Assembly: GCA_963749605.1 (NCBI GenBank)
Contig: CAVVNN010000002.1
Span: 620,001 to 684,000 of the forward strand
Reading direction: 5' to 3'
Source: CAVVNN01 sp963749605
Lineage (GTDB): Bacteria; Actinomycetota; Thermoleophilia; Solirubrobacterales; 70-9
DNA: 64,000 bases
The notes under the pieces are model-generated. The model made no database searches, was not told where the DNA came from, and saw nothing but the letters and a program-made list of their open reading frames with translations. A program made the translations under genes and the position numbers. Numbering within the stretch: the first letter of the stretch is position 1; every line of letters begins with the position of its first letter. This document shows, one piece after another, positions 31,725 to 39,392 of this stretch.

Positions 31725-32308
31725 CCGCGGCAGGCGCGGCCTCGGTCGGGCCGCACATCTTCTGGATCACCAGCCGCGCCGCCGGGATAGCGGCGCTGGT
31801 CCTCTCCTGCGCCGCCGTCGGCGCCGGGCTCTTGATAAGCGGGCGCAGCAGCCCCCGCAAGGGCCTCGGCGGCGACGCCAAGGCGCTGCACGAGGCGCTC
31901 TCCCTCGCCACCCTCGTTGCGATCGCGGTCCACGGGGCGGCCCTGCTCGGCGACCACTTCCTCCACCCGACCGTCCTCGACATCTCGATCCCGTTCACCG
32001 GCGGGTACCGCCCCTTCTGGACCGGCCTCGGCATCGCCGCCGGCTGGGCCCTGGCGGCGCTCGGCCTCTCCTATTACGCACGTAGCCGGATCGGACAGTC
32101 GCGCTGGCGGTCCCTGCACCGCTTCACCGCCCTTTTCTGGGTGCTGGGTATCGTCCACTCGCTCGGCTCCGGCACCGACGCCGGCCAGTCGTGGTTCCTG
32201 CTCGCGCTGGCGGTGTCGGCCGCCCCGGCCCTCGTCCTGCTGATGGGCAGGATCGCCAGGACCGGCTCAGGCCGCACAGCGACACGGCCGGCAGTCGACA
32301 GGTCATAG
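31721..32308 (+). CDS. Ferric-reductase-like heme-b membrane protein (copy 1)
   Basis: A 195-residue protein of about five or six hydrophobic helices. Histidines suited to heme ligation sit in two helices: LHEALSLATLVAIAVHGAALLG and SLHRFTALFWVLGIVHSLGSGTD. This is the ferric reductase-like transmembrane domain (MsrQ/YedZ-like fold). It has no flavin or NAD domain of its own. It follows the EVEVEP-repeat protein and converges on the ferredoxin gene of the second, larger cluster. It likely moves electrons across the membrane; partner and acceptor are not shown. Confidence 0.8.
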   Translation: MTAAGAASVGPHIFWITSRAAGIAALVLSCAAVGAGLLISGRSSPRKGLGGDAKALHEALSLATLVAIAVHGAALLGDHFLHPTVLDISIPFTGGYRPFWTGLGIAAGWALAALGLSYYARSRIGQSRWRSLHRFTALFWVLGIVHSLGSGTDAGQSWFLLALAVSAAPALVLLMGRIARTGSGRTATRPAVDRS

Positions 32309-32320
32309 CCCACAGGGGCA

Positions 32321-32359
32321 TTGGCGCCTTGTTCGGCATATAGCCGACAAAGGCGCCAA
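32321..32359. terminator. Bidirectional hairpin terminator between convergent genes
   Basis: Arms TTGGCGCCTTGTTCGGC (32321-32337) and GCCGACAAAGGCGCCAA (32343-32359) pair except for two adjacent positions, with a 5-nt loop. It separates the convergent membrane reductase and ferredoxin genes. It resembles the hairpin at 18340-18374. Confidence 0.75.
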
Positions 32360-32373
32360 CCACAGGCCAACCT

Positions 32374-32580
32374 CTAGGGAAAGACCGTCTCGCCGGTCTC
32401 GTCGTCGACGACCGAGATCGCCACTGCGGGGCAGGACTCGGCCGCCTCGAGGATCGTCTCGAAGGGACCGCTGCCGATCACCACCGCGACGTCGTCGAGG
32501 CGGAAGATCTGCGGCGCGATCTCGGCACAGTCGCCGTGGGCGCTGCACTCGTCGGGGTCCACCACGGGGATGTAGGTCAT
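32374..32580 (-). CDS. Small ferredoxin, three-cysteine type
   Basis: A 68-residue ferredoxin. ATG 32580 overlaps the reductase stop. The cysteine pattern is DECSAHGDCAEIAP...SCP: C-x5-C and a later CP, i.e. three ligands, as in [3Fe-4S] ferredoxins that serve P450s and similar oxygenases. The final residues are DETGETVFP. It is the last gene of a six-gene minus-strand run and presumably accepts electrons from the adjacent FAD reductase. Confidence 0.88.
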   Translation of the reverse strand: MTYIPVVDPDECSAHGDCAEIAPQIFRLDDVAVVIGSGPFETILEAAESCPAVAISVVDDETGETVFP

Positions 32581-33767
32581 ACGGCTTCCTTTCGTTTCTC
32601 CTGCACGGGCCGGTGCCCGCTCTCGATCTGCTTCTTCAGGGCCGGAATCGCGCGCGGGCGACCGACCGCAAGGCCGGCGACCGGGACGCCATCGCGGGTG
32701 AAGACCGCCTCGAACTCGCGATCGTCGAGATCGCCGTCGAAGGCGACGTCGTCGGCGTGGTGGGCGTGGCCCACGTACTGGATGCGCAACCCGTACTGGT
32801 CGCTCCAGAAGCTGGGCAAAGGCGGAATGCCGGGGTGCTCGCCGAGCATCGCCTTCGCCACCGCGGCGCCCTGCCAGGCAGCTGCGTCCCAGTGCTCGGT
32901 GCGAGCGTGGACGCCGAAGCGGGGGTCGAACGGGACCGAGGCGTCGCCGGCGGCGAAGACGTCGGGCAGCCGGGTGCGGCCGGCGGTGTCGGTGCGGACG
33001 CCGTCGGGATCGAGCCCGCTGCCCTCCAGCCACGCCGTGGCCGGAACCGTCCCGACCCCGACCACCACGACGTCGCAGGCGACAGCCTCGCCACCGGCGA
33101 GGACCAGCTCCTCGACGCGGCCGTTGCCGCGGGCGCCCTCGAGCATCGTCGCGGTCATCACCCGTACGCCCTCGTCGAGGTGGAGACCGGCGAACCAGCC
33201 TCCCAGCCGCTCGCCGAGGATCGGCGCCAGCGGCGTCTCCAGCGCCTCGATCATCGTCACCTCGACCCCGAGCCCTCGAGCGGTCGCGGCGACCTCCTGG
33301 CCGATGAAGCCGGCGCCGACGATCGCGAGGCGAGCGCCGGGGACGAGCTCCGCCCGCAGGCGGCGAGCGTCGGCGAGGGTGCGCAGCGCGTGAACGTTCC
33401 CGTAGTCGGCGAGGAAGGGCAGCCTCCGCGGCGCGCTTCCGGTCGCGATCAGCAGCCTGTCGTAGCGCAGCGCCGGGCCTGAGTCGAGATGGACCGTTCG
33501 CGCCTCGGGGTCGAGAGCGTCGGCGCGGCAGCCGAGCAGCAGCTCGACCTGCTTCTCCTCGTACCACCAGGCGGGCCGGTAGGCGACCGACTCCTCCCCG
33601 GTCGTGCCCGCCAGCACCTCCTTGGACAGCGGCGGGCGATCGTAGGGCGGGTCGGGCTCGGCGCAGACCATCCGCACCGGCCCCTCGTAGCCGCGTCGAC
33701 GCAGTGTCTCCGCGGCTCGCTGGGCCGCGAGGCCGCCACCGACGATCACTACTCCTGCGTCATCCAT
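32577..33767 (-). CDS. FAD-dependent NAD(P)H:ferredoxin reductase
   Basis: A 396-residue flavoprotein of the rubredoxin/ferredoxin-reductase group. The start at ATG 33767 is preceded by GGAGG. FAD-binding VVIVGGGLAAQRAAETLR, PYDRPPLSKEVLAG and LLIATGSAPRRLP; NAD-binding LAIVGAGFIGQEVAATARGLG; second FAD motif DVFAAGDAS. The C-terminal domain has YVGHAHHADDV. It would feed electrons from NAD(P)H to the ferredoxin encoded next. The ferric-reductase-like gene ends 2 bp upstream. Confidence 0.92.
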   Translation of the reverse strand: MDDAGVVIVGGGLAAQRAAETLRRRGYEGPVRMVCAEPDPPYDRPPLSKEVLAGTTGEESVAYRPAWWYEEKQVELLLGCRADALDPEARTVHLDSGPALRYDRLLIATGSAPRRLPFLADYGNVHALRTLADARRLRAELVPGARLAIVGAGFIGQEVAATARGLGVEVTMIEALETPLAPILGERLGGWFAGLHLDEGVRVMTATMLEGARGNGRVEELVLAGGEAVACDVVVVGVGTVPATAWLEGSGLDPDGVRTDTAGRTRLPDVFAAGDASVPFDPRFGVHARTEHWDAAAWQGAAVAKAMLGEHPGIPPLPSFWSDQYGLRIQYVGHAHHADDVAFDGDLDDREFEAVFTRDGVPVAGLAVGRPRAIPALKKQIESGHRPVQEKRKEAV

Positions 33768-33768
33768 G

Positions 33769-34434
33769 TCATACCTCCTCTAGAACCGGGGATCGGGGGA
33801 TCGGGGCGCCGCGCACATGTGCGGGCGGCAGGCTCGGACGGTGGTCGCGTGCGCCCTCGTGCTCGCGACCGGCAACTCGGCGCTTGGCGCCGCCGGAAAG
33901 CACTCGGTAGACGAAGAGCCCACCGACCAGGGGCGTCGTCATCACCACCCACCAGCGGAACCACGGGGTCGAGGCGTCGGTGCCGGCGCCGAAGGCGTGG
34001 ACGAGGCCGAGCAGGTAGACCAGAACGGTCGCCCGGTGGGCCTTGCGCCAGAGCTTGGCGCCGATCCGTTTGCGGAAGTAGAAGCTGAGGCCGAGCAGCG
34101 CGGCCAGATAGCCGCCGACGATGCCGAGGCCGGTGAAGAGCGGTTTGAAGGACATCGTGAAGGGGACCGCGATCCCAGCCACGCCCGGGTTCAGCCAGGG
34201 GTCGCCGAGCAGGGTGATGCCGTGGACGGCGATCGCGACGATCCCAGCCACGGCGGTGTGCTCATGGATGGCGAGCAGCTTGCGCGAGAGGCCCGGCCGG
34301 CGCATCACCTTGCCGGCCATCGCCAGACCGAGCCCGACCGAGATCGTCACCAGCACCAGCGCGACGAGTCCGGAGGCGCGGCCCGCGATCCACCAGCCGT
34401 GGGTCTGAAGGGCGGTCGAGGCCGAGGCGCTCAT
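33769..34434 (-). CDS. Ferric-reductase-like heme-b membrane protein (copy 2)
   Basis: A 221-residue protein overlapping the apbE stop by 4 bp (ATGA). Six hydrophobic helices, with candidate heme ligands in HEHTAVAGIVAIAVHGITLLGD and KAHRATVLVYLLGLVHAFGAGTD. It is clearly a paralogue of the 31721-32308 protein (GDxxLxPxxxxIxVPFT, LGLSxYxRxRIG). A basic cytoplasmic tail of about 40 residues follows the last helix. It lies between ApbE and the FAD reductase and probably carries electrons through the membrane. Confidence 0.85.
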   Translation of the reverse strand: MSASASTALQTHGWWIAGRASGLVALVLVTISVGLGLAMAGKVMRRPGLSRKLLAIHEHTAVAGIVAIAVHGITLLGDPWLNPGVAGIAVPFTMSFKPLFTGLGIVGGYLAALLGLSFYFRKRIGAKLWRKAHRATVLVYLLGLVHAFGAGTDASTPWFRWWVVMTTPLVGGLFVYRVLSGGAKRRVAGREHEGARDHRPSLPPAHVRGAPIPRSPVLEEV

Positions 34435-35417
34435 GCCGCGCTCCCGGTCGCCGGGGTTTGCGGAATGCGGATTCGCGGCTTGGCGCTGAGCGGGCCAACC
34501 GGCTCGACGCGGCCGTCGTCGTGGACGATCAGCCCACCGCGCTCGGCCAGCACCTCGCGGGCCCTCTCGGGGCCGGAGAGAAGGGCGGCCTTGGAGAAGG
34601 TCTCCGCCTCCAGAGCCGTGTCGCCGAGCGCGGTGACGCCGACCAGGCCTGTCCAGGCCGGCTCGCCCGTCGACGGGTCGAGCAGGTGGTGGGCGTAGCG
34701 CCCGTCGGGGCCGCGCCAGATCCGCACGTTGAGACCGGAGGTGGCGACGCCGCCGGAGCCGAGCCGCAGCACATAGGCGCGCTCTCCCGTCAGCGGGTGC
34801 TCGACGAAGACCTCATAGGGAGCGACGAGCGCATCGGCGCCGCCGATGCGGATATCGCCACCGCAGTCGACGATGAAGCGGGAGTAGCCGCGCAGGCGCG
34901 CAGCTACGAGGTCGGCGGCGAGGCCCTTGCCGGCGCCGCCGGTGTCGAAGAGGACGCCGGGCGGGCGAGAGATCTCGCCCGCCGCGTCGTCGACCTCGAA
35001 GCTCTGCCAGCGGGCCTCCGGGTTGGGGCCGGCGGGGCGGCGGGGCGGCGCCTCGGCCAACCCAGCGCCCAGCGGGGCGCCGAGCACGCCGGCGCGCGAG
35101 GCGACGTAGCCCGCCGACTCGATCTCACGCACCAGGGTCGGGTCGACGAGTCCGTCGCTGCGCTCCGCCGCCGCCAGCCCCGCCTTCACCGCCGTGCGCA
35201 GCAGCTCCGAGGCCGGCACGCGCTCGCGCCCGTCGGCGTTCAGCGCGCACAGCTCGCTGTCCGGTTTGAAGCGCGACAGCGCCGCGTCGAAGTCGACGAT
35301 GAACCGCCGCGCCTGCTCGGCCGCCTCGGCGGCCGGGGGCATCTCGGGCCCCGGCTCGCCGATCAGGAGGCGGACGTGGCTGCCCATCGCGTCGAATGTG
35401 ACGTCGTGTTCGCTCAT
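34431..35417 (-). CDS. apbE: FAD:protein FMN transferase (ApbE family)
   Basis: A 328-residue protein. Family motifs: FDTGGAGKGLAADLVAARL, VDCGGDIRIGG, HHLLDPSTGEPA and DTALEAETFSKAALL, which line the FAD and metal site. ApbE covalently links FMN to Ser/Thr of target proteins. No signal peptide or lipobox is visible, so it appears cytoplasmic, unlike many ApbE proteins. No recognised FMN_bind-domain target is encoded nearby; the small proteins upstream with TSG/TSAS motifs are possible but unproven substrates. It begins 2 bp after the 115-residue membrane protein. Confidence 0.9.
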   Translation of the reverse strand: MSEHDVTFDAMGSHVRLLIGEPGPEMPPAAEAAEQARRFIVDFDAALSRFKPDSELCALNADGRERVPASELLRTAVKAGLAAAERSDGLVDPTLVREIESAGYVASRAGVLGAPLGAGLAEAPPRRPAGPNPEARWQSFEVDDAAGEISRPPGVLFDTGGAGKGLAADLVAARLRGYSRFIVDCGGDIRIGGADALVAPYEVFVEHPLTGERAYVLRLGSGGVATSGLNVRIWRGPDGRYAHHLLDPSTGEPAWTGLVGVTALGDTALEAETFSKAALLSGPERAREVLAERGGLIVHDDGRVEPVGPLSAKPRIRIPQTPATGSAA

Positions 35418-35419
35418 GA

Positions 35420-35767
35420 TCAGGATGCGCTGGTGACCGGGGCAGCCCCGGAAGAAGAGTAGGAGCTGGTGACGGGGCCGCTGGTCACGGTGGAGGCTCC
35501 GGGGGTGGGGACCACCGTGGTCACGACGCGGCGCTTGACCACCTTGCGCACCAGCACCGGGCGCGCCGCGGAGGCGCTGCTCAGCGACGGGTCCTTGCCC
35601 GTGCTGAGCTGGTAGGTGAGGAGGGCGAACAGCGCCGCGAAGAGGGCGACCGAGCCCCAGAGGACCGCGGCCGGGCCCGGCCGGCGGCTGCGGGGCGCAG
35701 GGCCGCCCCGCGAAGCCGGCCGAGCCGGGGTGTCGGGAGAGAGCTCAGTCACCGTGCTCGCCGCCAT
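35420..35767 (-). CDS. Small single-pass protein ending in PVTSAS
   Basis: A 115-residue protein from ATG 35767, overlapping the end of the repeat protein gene by 23 bp; a GTG at 35752 is an alternative start. P/R-rich N-terminus, one helix (about 33-48, AAVLWGSVALFAALFALL), then QLSTGKDPSLS, a basic stretch VRKVVKRRVVTTVV and an S/T-rich end with VTSGPVTSS and PVTSAS. It is the paralogue of the 31317-31724 protein. It probably sits in the membrane with the tail outside. Function unknown; ApbE follows directly. Confidence 0.6.
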   Translation of the reverse strand: MAASTVTELSPDTPARPASRGGPAPRSRRPGPAAVLWGSVALFAALFALLTYQLSTGKDPSLSSASAARPVLVRKVVKRRVVTTVVPTPGASTVTSGPVTSSYSSSGAAPVTSAS

Positions 35768-36356
35768 CGTCCTCGCCGCCGCCGCCGCCGGCGCCGCTGG
35801 TGTGGGTTACCACCGGGGCGCCGCTGCCACCGCCCGAGCCAGCGCTGCCGCTCGTGTGGGTGACGACCGGGGCGCTGTTGCCACCGCCCGAGCCGGCGTG
35901 GGAACCGCTCGTGTGGGTGACGACCGGAGTGCTGTGGCCGCCTCCACCCGAGCCGGCGTGATGGGAGCCGCTCGTGTGGGTGACGACCGGCGCCGAGGTC
36001 GAGCTCGAGTGCGTCGAGGAGGAGCCGCTGGTCGAGGTCGTTACGGGCGAAGCGTAGGAGGACGAGGAAGGCGTGGAGCCGGTCGAGGAGGCGCCGGTGG
36101 TGGCGCTGCTCGATCCCGACGCGGCGTAGCCGGAGGCTCCACCCATCGCGCCGGCTCCCGCCCCCACCGGATGCTTCGGCTTGAGGTGTTTGGTGACGTG
36201 GATCGTGCGTCGGATCACCTTGGTGCGGACGAGTGGCTTGTCGGCCAGCGTCCCCGCCGCCTTCTGCTGGCCGGCGCTGAGCGCCAGCCCAGCAAGGCCT
36301 CCCAAGCCGACGACCGTTACCCCGGTGGCGATGCGCGTCTTCAAGTTGTTCTTCAC
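35745..36356 (-). CDS. Secreted or anchored repeat protein with PVVTHTSG motifs
   Basis: A 203-residue protein from GTG 36356 with strong GGAGG upstream. N-terminal signal/anchor (TRIATGVTVVGLGGLAGLALSAG), a basic segment (KVIRRTIHVTKHLKPKHP), then Ser/Gly-rich low complexity holding four copies of PVVTHTSG and one degenerate PVTTSTSG at 18-21 residue intervals, ending in an acidic tail. The regular motif in flexible linkers looks like a multiply modified or ligand-binding array. It is the first gene of the run with ApbE, ferric-reductase-like protein, FAD reductase and ferredoxin. I do not recognise a family. Confidence 0.65.
   Translation of the reverse strand: MKNNLKTRIATGVTVVGLGGLAGLALSAGQQKAAGTLADKPLVRTKVIRRTIHVTKHLKPKHPVGAGAGAMGGASGYAASGSSSATTGASSTGSTPSSSSYASPVTTSTSGSSSTHSSSTSAPVVTHTSGSHHAGSGGGGHSTPVVTHTSGSHAGSGGGNSAPVVTHTSGSAGSGGGSGAPVVTHTSGAGGGGGEDDGGEHGD
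35793..36047 (-). repeat. Five spaced 24-bp repeats coding PVVTHTSG
   Basis: Copies lie at 35793-35816, 35847-35870, 35904-35927, 35967-35990 and (degenerate) 36024-36047. Three share the identical 20-mer CTCGTGTGGGTGACGACCGG. Confidence 0.9.
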
Positions 36357-36481
36357 GCTGAATGACCTCCTGGCTGAAGTTGCCGGGCGATTGTGCGGGG
36401 GCTGTCTGCAAGCACAGACAACGCGGAGGTAAAGACACGGCAAAACATCGACCCCGCCGTCGGAGCGCGGAATAGCGGCGT

Positions 36482-36487
36482 TACAGT
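36482..36487 (+). promoter_or_regulatory. Leaderless -10 box of response regulator
   Basis: TACAGT on the plus strand, 6 nt before the ATG at 36494. Confidence 0.5.
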
Positions 36488-36493
36488 TGCCGA

Positions 36494-37222
36494 ATGGCCA
36501 CCCGGGCGGCACCGAGCGGGAGGATCCTCGTCGTCGAGGACGAGGAGTCGATCTCCCAGCCCTTCGCGGAGGCTCTGCGCCGGGCGGGGTTCGAGGCCCT
36601 GGTCACGAGGACCGCGGCTGGCGCCCTGGAGCTGGCCGAGGAAACCGAACCGGACCTGGTGATGCTCGACCTGGCGCTCCCCGACGGCGACGGCCGCGAC
36701 GTCTGCCGCGAGCTGCGCCGCCGCTCCGACGTGCCGATCGTGATGCTGACCGCGCGCGGAACCGAGATGGACAAGATCGTCGGCCTCGAGCTGGGCGCCG
36801 ACGACTACGTGGTCAAGCCCTTCAGCGCCCGCGAGGTGATCTCGCGGATCCGCGCGGTGCTGCGCCGCAGCGCCCGCGGCGACGGCGACGGCGCCGAGCC
36901 CGGGAAGCCGCTGCGAGTCGCCGAGCTCGAGCTCGACCCGGCGGCGCGGATCGCCCGCCTGCGCGGCGAGGAGCTCGACCTCTCGCGCAAGGAGTTCGAC
37001 CTGCTCGCCGAGCTGATGCGCCACGCCGGGCGCGTGGTCAAGCGCGAGGACCTGATGTCGAAGGTCTGGGACGTCAACTGGTTCGGCTCGACGAAGACAC
37101 TCGACGTCCACATCGGATGGCTGCGCCGCAAGCTCGACGACGACCCGAACGACCCCACCTACATCGAGACGGTGCGCGGCGTCGGGTTCCGCTTCGCCGC
37201 GCCGGAGGTCGAGCAGCCGTAA
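36494..37222 (+). CDS. OmpR-family response regulator
   Basis: A 242-residue regulator. Receiver: RILVVEDEESI, acceptor aspartate in LVMLDLALPDGDG, VMLTARGT and DDYVVKPFSAREV. The winged-helix domain follows: LDLSRKEFDLLAELMRHAG, REDLMSKVWD, TLDVHIGWLRRKLDDDP and YIETVRGVGFRF. It is divergent from the PVVTHTSG-repeat gene, with a TGTCTG/CAGACA inverted repeat (36403-36420) between, and is followed directly by its histidine kinase. It likely controls the flanking secreted-protein genes. Confidence 0.93.
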   Translation: MATRAAPSGRILVVEDEESISQPFAEALRRAGFEALVTRTAAGALELAEETEPDLVMLDLALPDGDGRDVCRELRRRSDVPIVMLTARGTEMDKIVGLELGADDYVVKPFSAREVISRIRAVLRRSARGDGDGAEPGKPLRVAELELDPAARIARLRGEELDLSRKEFDLLAELMRHAGRVVKREDLMSKVWDVNWFGSTKTLDVHIGWLRRKLDDDPNDPTYIETVRGVGFRFAAPEVEQP

Positions 37223-38586
37223 GCCTCCGAGCGACCCTCCTGCTGGCGCTGGCCTACGTCCTGCTGTTGGCGCTGATCGCCCTCGGCGTGCCGCTGGCGC
37301 TGAGCCTGCGCGACCGCATCGACTCTGAGGTGCGAAGCCAGGCGCGCAGTCAAGCCGACGTCGTCGCCGCGACCGCCTCTGAGCTGCTGAAACCGTCACA
37401 GCGCCCCAGACTGAACAAGCTCGTCCGCATCTCCGCCGACAGCGTCCGCGGGCGGGTGATCGTCGTCGACGGCCGCGGTCGCCTGATCGCCGACTCCGCC
37501 GGCGCCCCGGTCGGCCGCAGCTACGCAGACCGGCCCGAGGTGCGGAAAGCGCTGCGCGGACGCAGCGAGCAGATCACCCGCAACAGCGCAACGCTCGGCG
37601 AGGAACTCCTGGCCACCACGGTCCCCGTGCGCGAGCACGGCCTCCCCCACGGCGCCGTGCGGATCACCCAGAGCGTCGCCGCCGTGCACCGCGCCGTGAA
37701 GACCTCGATCCTCTACCTGATCGGCCTGGCCGCGGTGGTGCTCCTGCTCGGCATGGTCGCCGGAGCGCTGATCGCTCAGCAGATCGCGCGGCCGATCCGC
37801 CGGCTCGACCGGGCCGCCCGGCGGGTGGCCGGAGGCGACCTCGACGCCACCGTCGCGATCGAGGGCAGCACCGAGCAGCGCTCGCTTGCCCGCACCTTCA
37901 ACGAGATGACGGGACGGGTGAAACGGCTGCTGCGGGTGCAGCAGGACTTCGTCGCCGACGCCTCGCATCAGCTCCGAACCCCGCTGACGGGACTGCGGCT
38001 GCGGCTCGAGAGCCTCGGCGAGCGATTCCGGGGCGAACGGGCGGTCGCCGGCGAGCTGGACGCGGCGATGAGGGAGATCGACAGGCTCTCGCTGATCGTC
38101 GACGAGCTGCTGATCCTCAGCCGCGCCGGCGAGCACGAGTTGCCCGGCGAGCGAATCGACCTGGACGAGGCCGCGAGTCGGGCAGCGGAGCGCTGGCAGG
38201 GCGCCGCCGGCGAGCGCGGGATCTCCCTCGAGGTCCGCAGCGACGACGAGCCTGCAGAGGCCTGGTGCGCCGTGCCTGACCTCGACCGCTCGATCGACGC
38301 CCTGCTCGAGAACGCCCTGCGGTATTCGCCGGCGGACTCCACGGTGACGATCGCCGTCCGCCCCGGACGCATCGAGGTCCTCGACGAGGGGCCGGGCCTG
38401 GAGCCGGGCGAGGAGGAGACGGTTTTCGACCGCTTCAGCCGCGGCAGCGCCGGCCGGCGCGGTCCGAGCGGGACCGGCCTCGGGTTGCCGATCGCGCGCG
38501 AGCTGACCCGCCAGTGGGATGGCGACGTCACCCTCTCCAATCGGGACGGAGGCGGCCTCTGTGCTGTCATAGAGGTGCCGAGATGA
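37219..38586 (+). CDS. Sensor histidine kinase
   Basis: About 455 residues. Two membrane helices (about 5-28 and 167-190) enclose an extracytoplasmic sensor domain of about 135 residues. Then HAMP (QQIARPIRRLDRAARRVAGGDLDATV), HisKA with the phospho-histidine in FVADASHQLRTPLTG, and HATPase_c (LLENALRYSPADS, LDEGPGLEPGEEE, GTGLGLPIARELT). The expected N-terminus lies at GTA 37219, overlapping the regulator's TAA; no ATG/GTG/TTG exists nearby in frame, which is odd. It ends in an ATGA overlap with the next gene. Confidence 0.9.
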   Translation, partial: VSLRATLLLALAYVLLLALIALGVPLALSLRDRIDSEVRSQARSQADVVAATASELLKPSQRPRLNKLVRISADSVRGRVIVVDGRGRLIADSAGAPVGRSYADRPEVRKALRGRSEQITRNSATLGEELLATTVPVREHGLPHGAVRITQSVAAVHRAVKTSILYLIGLAAVVLLLGMVAGALIAQQIARPIRRLDRAARRVAGGDLDATVAIEGSTEQRSLARTFNEMTGRVKRLLRVQQDFVADASHQLRTPLTGLRLRLESLGERFRGERAVAGELDAAMREIDRLSLIVDELLILSRAGEHELPGERIDLDEAASRAAERWQGAAGERGISLEVRSDDEPAEAWCAVPDLDRSIDALLENALRYSPADSTVTIAVRPGRIEVLDEGPGLEPGEEETVFDRFSRGSAGRRGPSGTGLGLPIARELTRQWDGDVTLSNRDGGGLCAVIEVPR

Positions 38587-38933
38587 GAGTTCCCGCGACA
38601 CTTCAATGGGTCGGGCTGGCGCTGCTGGGCCTGCTGATCGCGGCGGGAGTGTCGATCGCGGCCAGCCGCCTCGCCAGCCAGCAGATCGGCCTCGCCTCCG
38701 AACCGATCTCGGCGGGTGACGCGCTGGCGCCGGTGGCTCAGCGGCCCGCCAAGCATCGGCATCCCGGCGGCAAGACGACGACCCCGACCGTCACGACTCC
38801 ACCGGCAACGACGACAACCGCTCCGGCAACCACGGAAACGGTTGCGCCCGAACCCCGACCCGCAGGACCCAGCCACTCGGGAGGCGGCGACGGAGAGCAC
38901 GGCGGGGGCGGGGGCGGCCACGCCGACGACTGA
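38583..38933 (+). CDS. Small anchored T/P-rich protein
   Basis: A 116-residue protein, start overlapping the kinase stop (ATGA). One hydrophobic helix (about 9-27, VGLALLGLLIAAGVSIAA), a short segment, then a T/P-rich stretch (TTTPTVTTPPATTTTAP) and a G/H-rich, acidic end (SHSGGGDGEHGGGGGGHADD). Coupled to the two-component system, it may be part of the signal path or a target at the cell surface. No family is recognised. Confidence 0.6.
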   Translation: MRVPATLQWVGLALLGLLIAAGVSIAASRLASQQIGLASEPISAGDALAPVAQRPAKHRHPGGKTTTPTVTTPPATTTTAPATTETVAPEPRPAGPSHSGGGDGEHGGGGGGHADD

Positions 38934-39023
38934 GGGGCAGGATTCGATCGCGCCAGCGTGCGCGTCGCCGCTAACCGCGAGCTAAGCCCGCGATGAGAGT
39001 TCTCTGAAGCGACGCCGGCGCCG

Positions 39024-39290
39024 TCAGTCGTCGAACCTCACGCCCCCGGGGGCGCCTCCACCGCTGGCCCTGGTGACGATCGGCGGCCTGGTCGAGGCGT
39101 TGTGAAGGGCCACGGCCTGGCTCGTGGGGACAACCGCCCCGCTGGCGGTGGTAACGACGGAGCCGCCGGCGGCGGCCATGCTCTGCGTCGTGGCGGGCAC
39201 CCCGTGGTTGGACTCGAGCGCCACACCGCCCAGGGCGCCCAGCCCCAGCACGGTGGCGGTTGCTGCGATCTTTGCTCGTCGGTTGGTCAT
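39024..39290 (-). CDS. Small secreted protein related to the PVVTHTSG-repeat protein
   Basis: An 88-residue protein from ATG 39290 (AGGAG upstream). The N-terminus KIAATATVLGLGALGGVALE matches the anchor of the 36356 protein. The body carries SVVTTASGA and PPIVTRASGG, variants of that protein's VVTHTSG unit, and ends in GVRFDD. The 10-mer CGATTGTGCG occurs 26 bp before this start and 32 bp before the other, so promoters may be shared in type. Function unknown. Confidence 0.6.
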   Translation of the reverse strand: MTNRRAKIAATATVLGLGALGGVALESNHGVPATTQSMAAAGGSVVTTASGAVVPTSQAVALHNASTRPPIVTRASGGGAPGGVRFDD

Positions 39291-39392
39291 CGTCGCTCCT
39301 TCGAAATCGGTCGACCGATTGTGCGCCCGGCAGGGCAAGCCGCCGCCCAAGCGGACGCCAAGAGAAGGTGAAGCTGCGCCCGCGGCGGAGCG

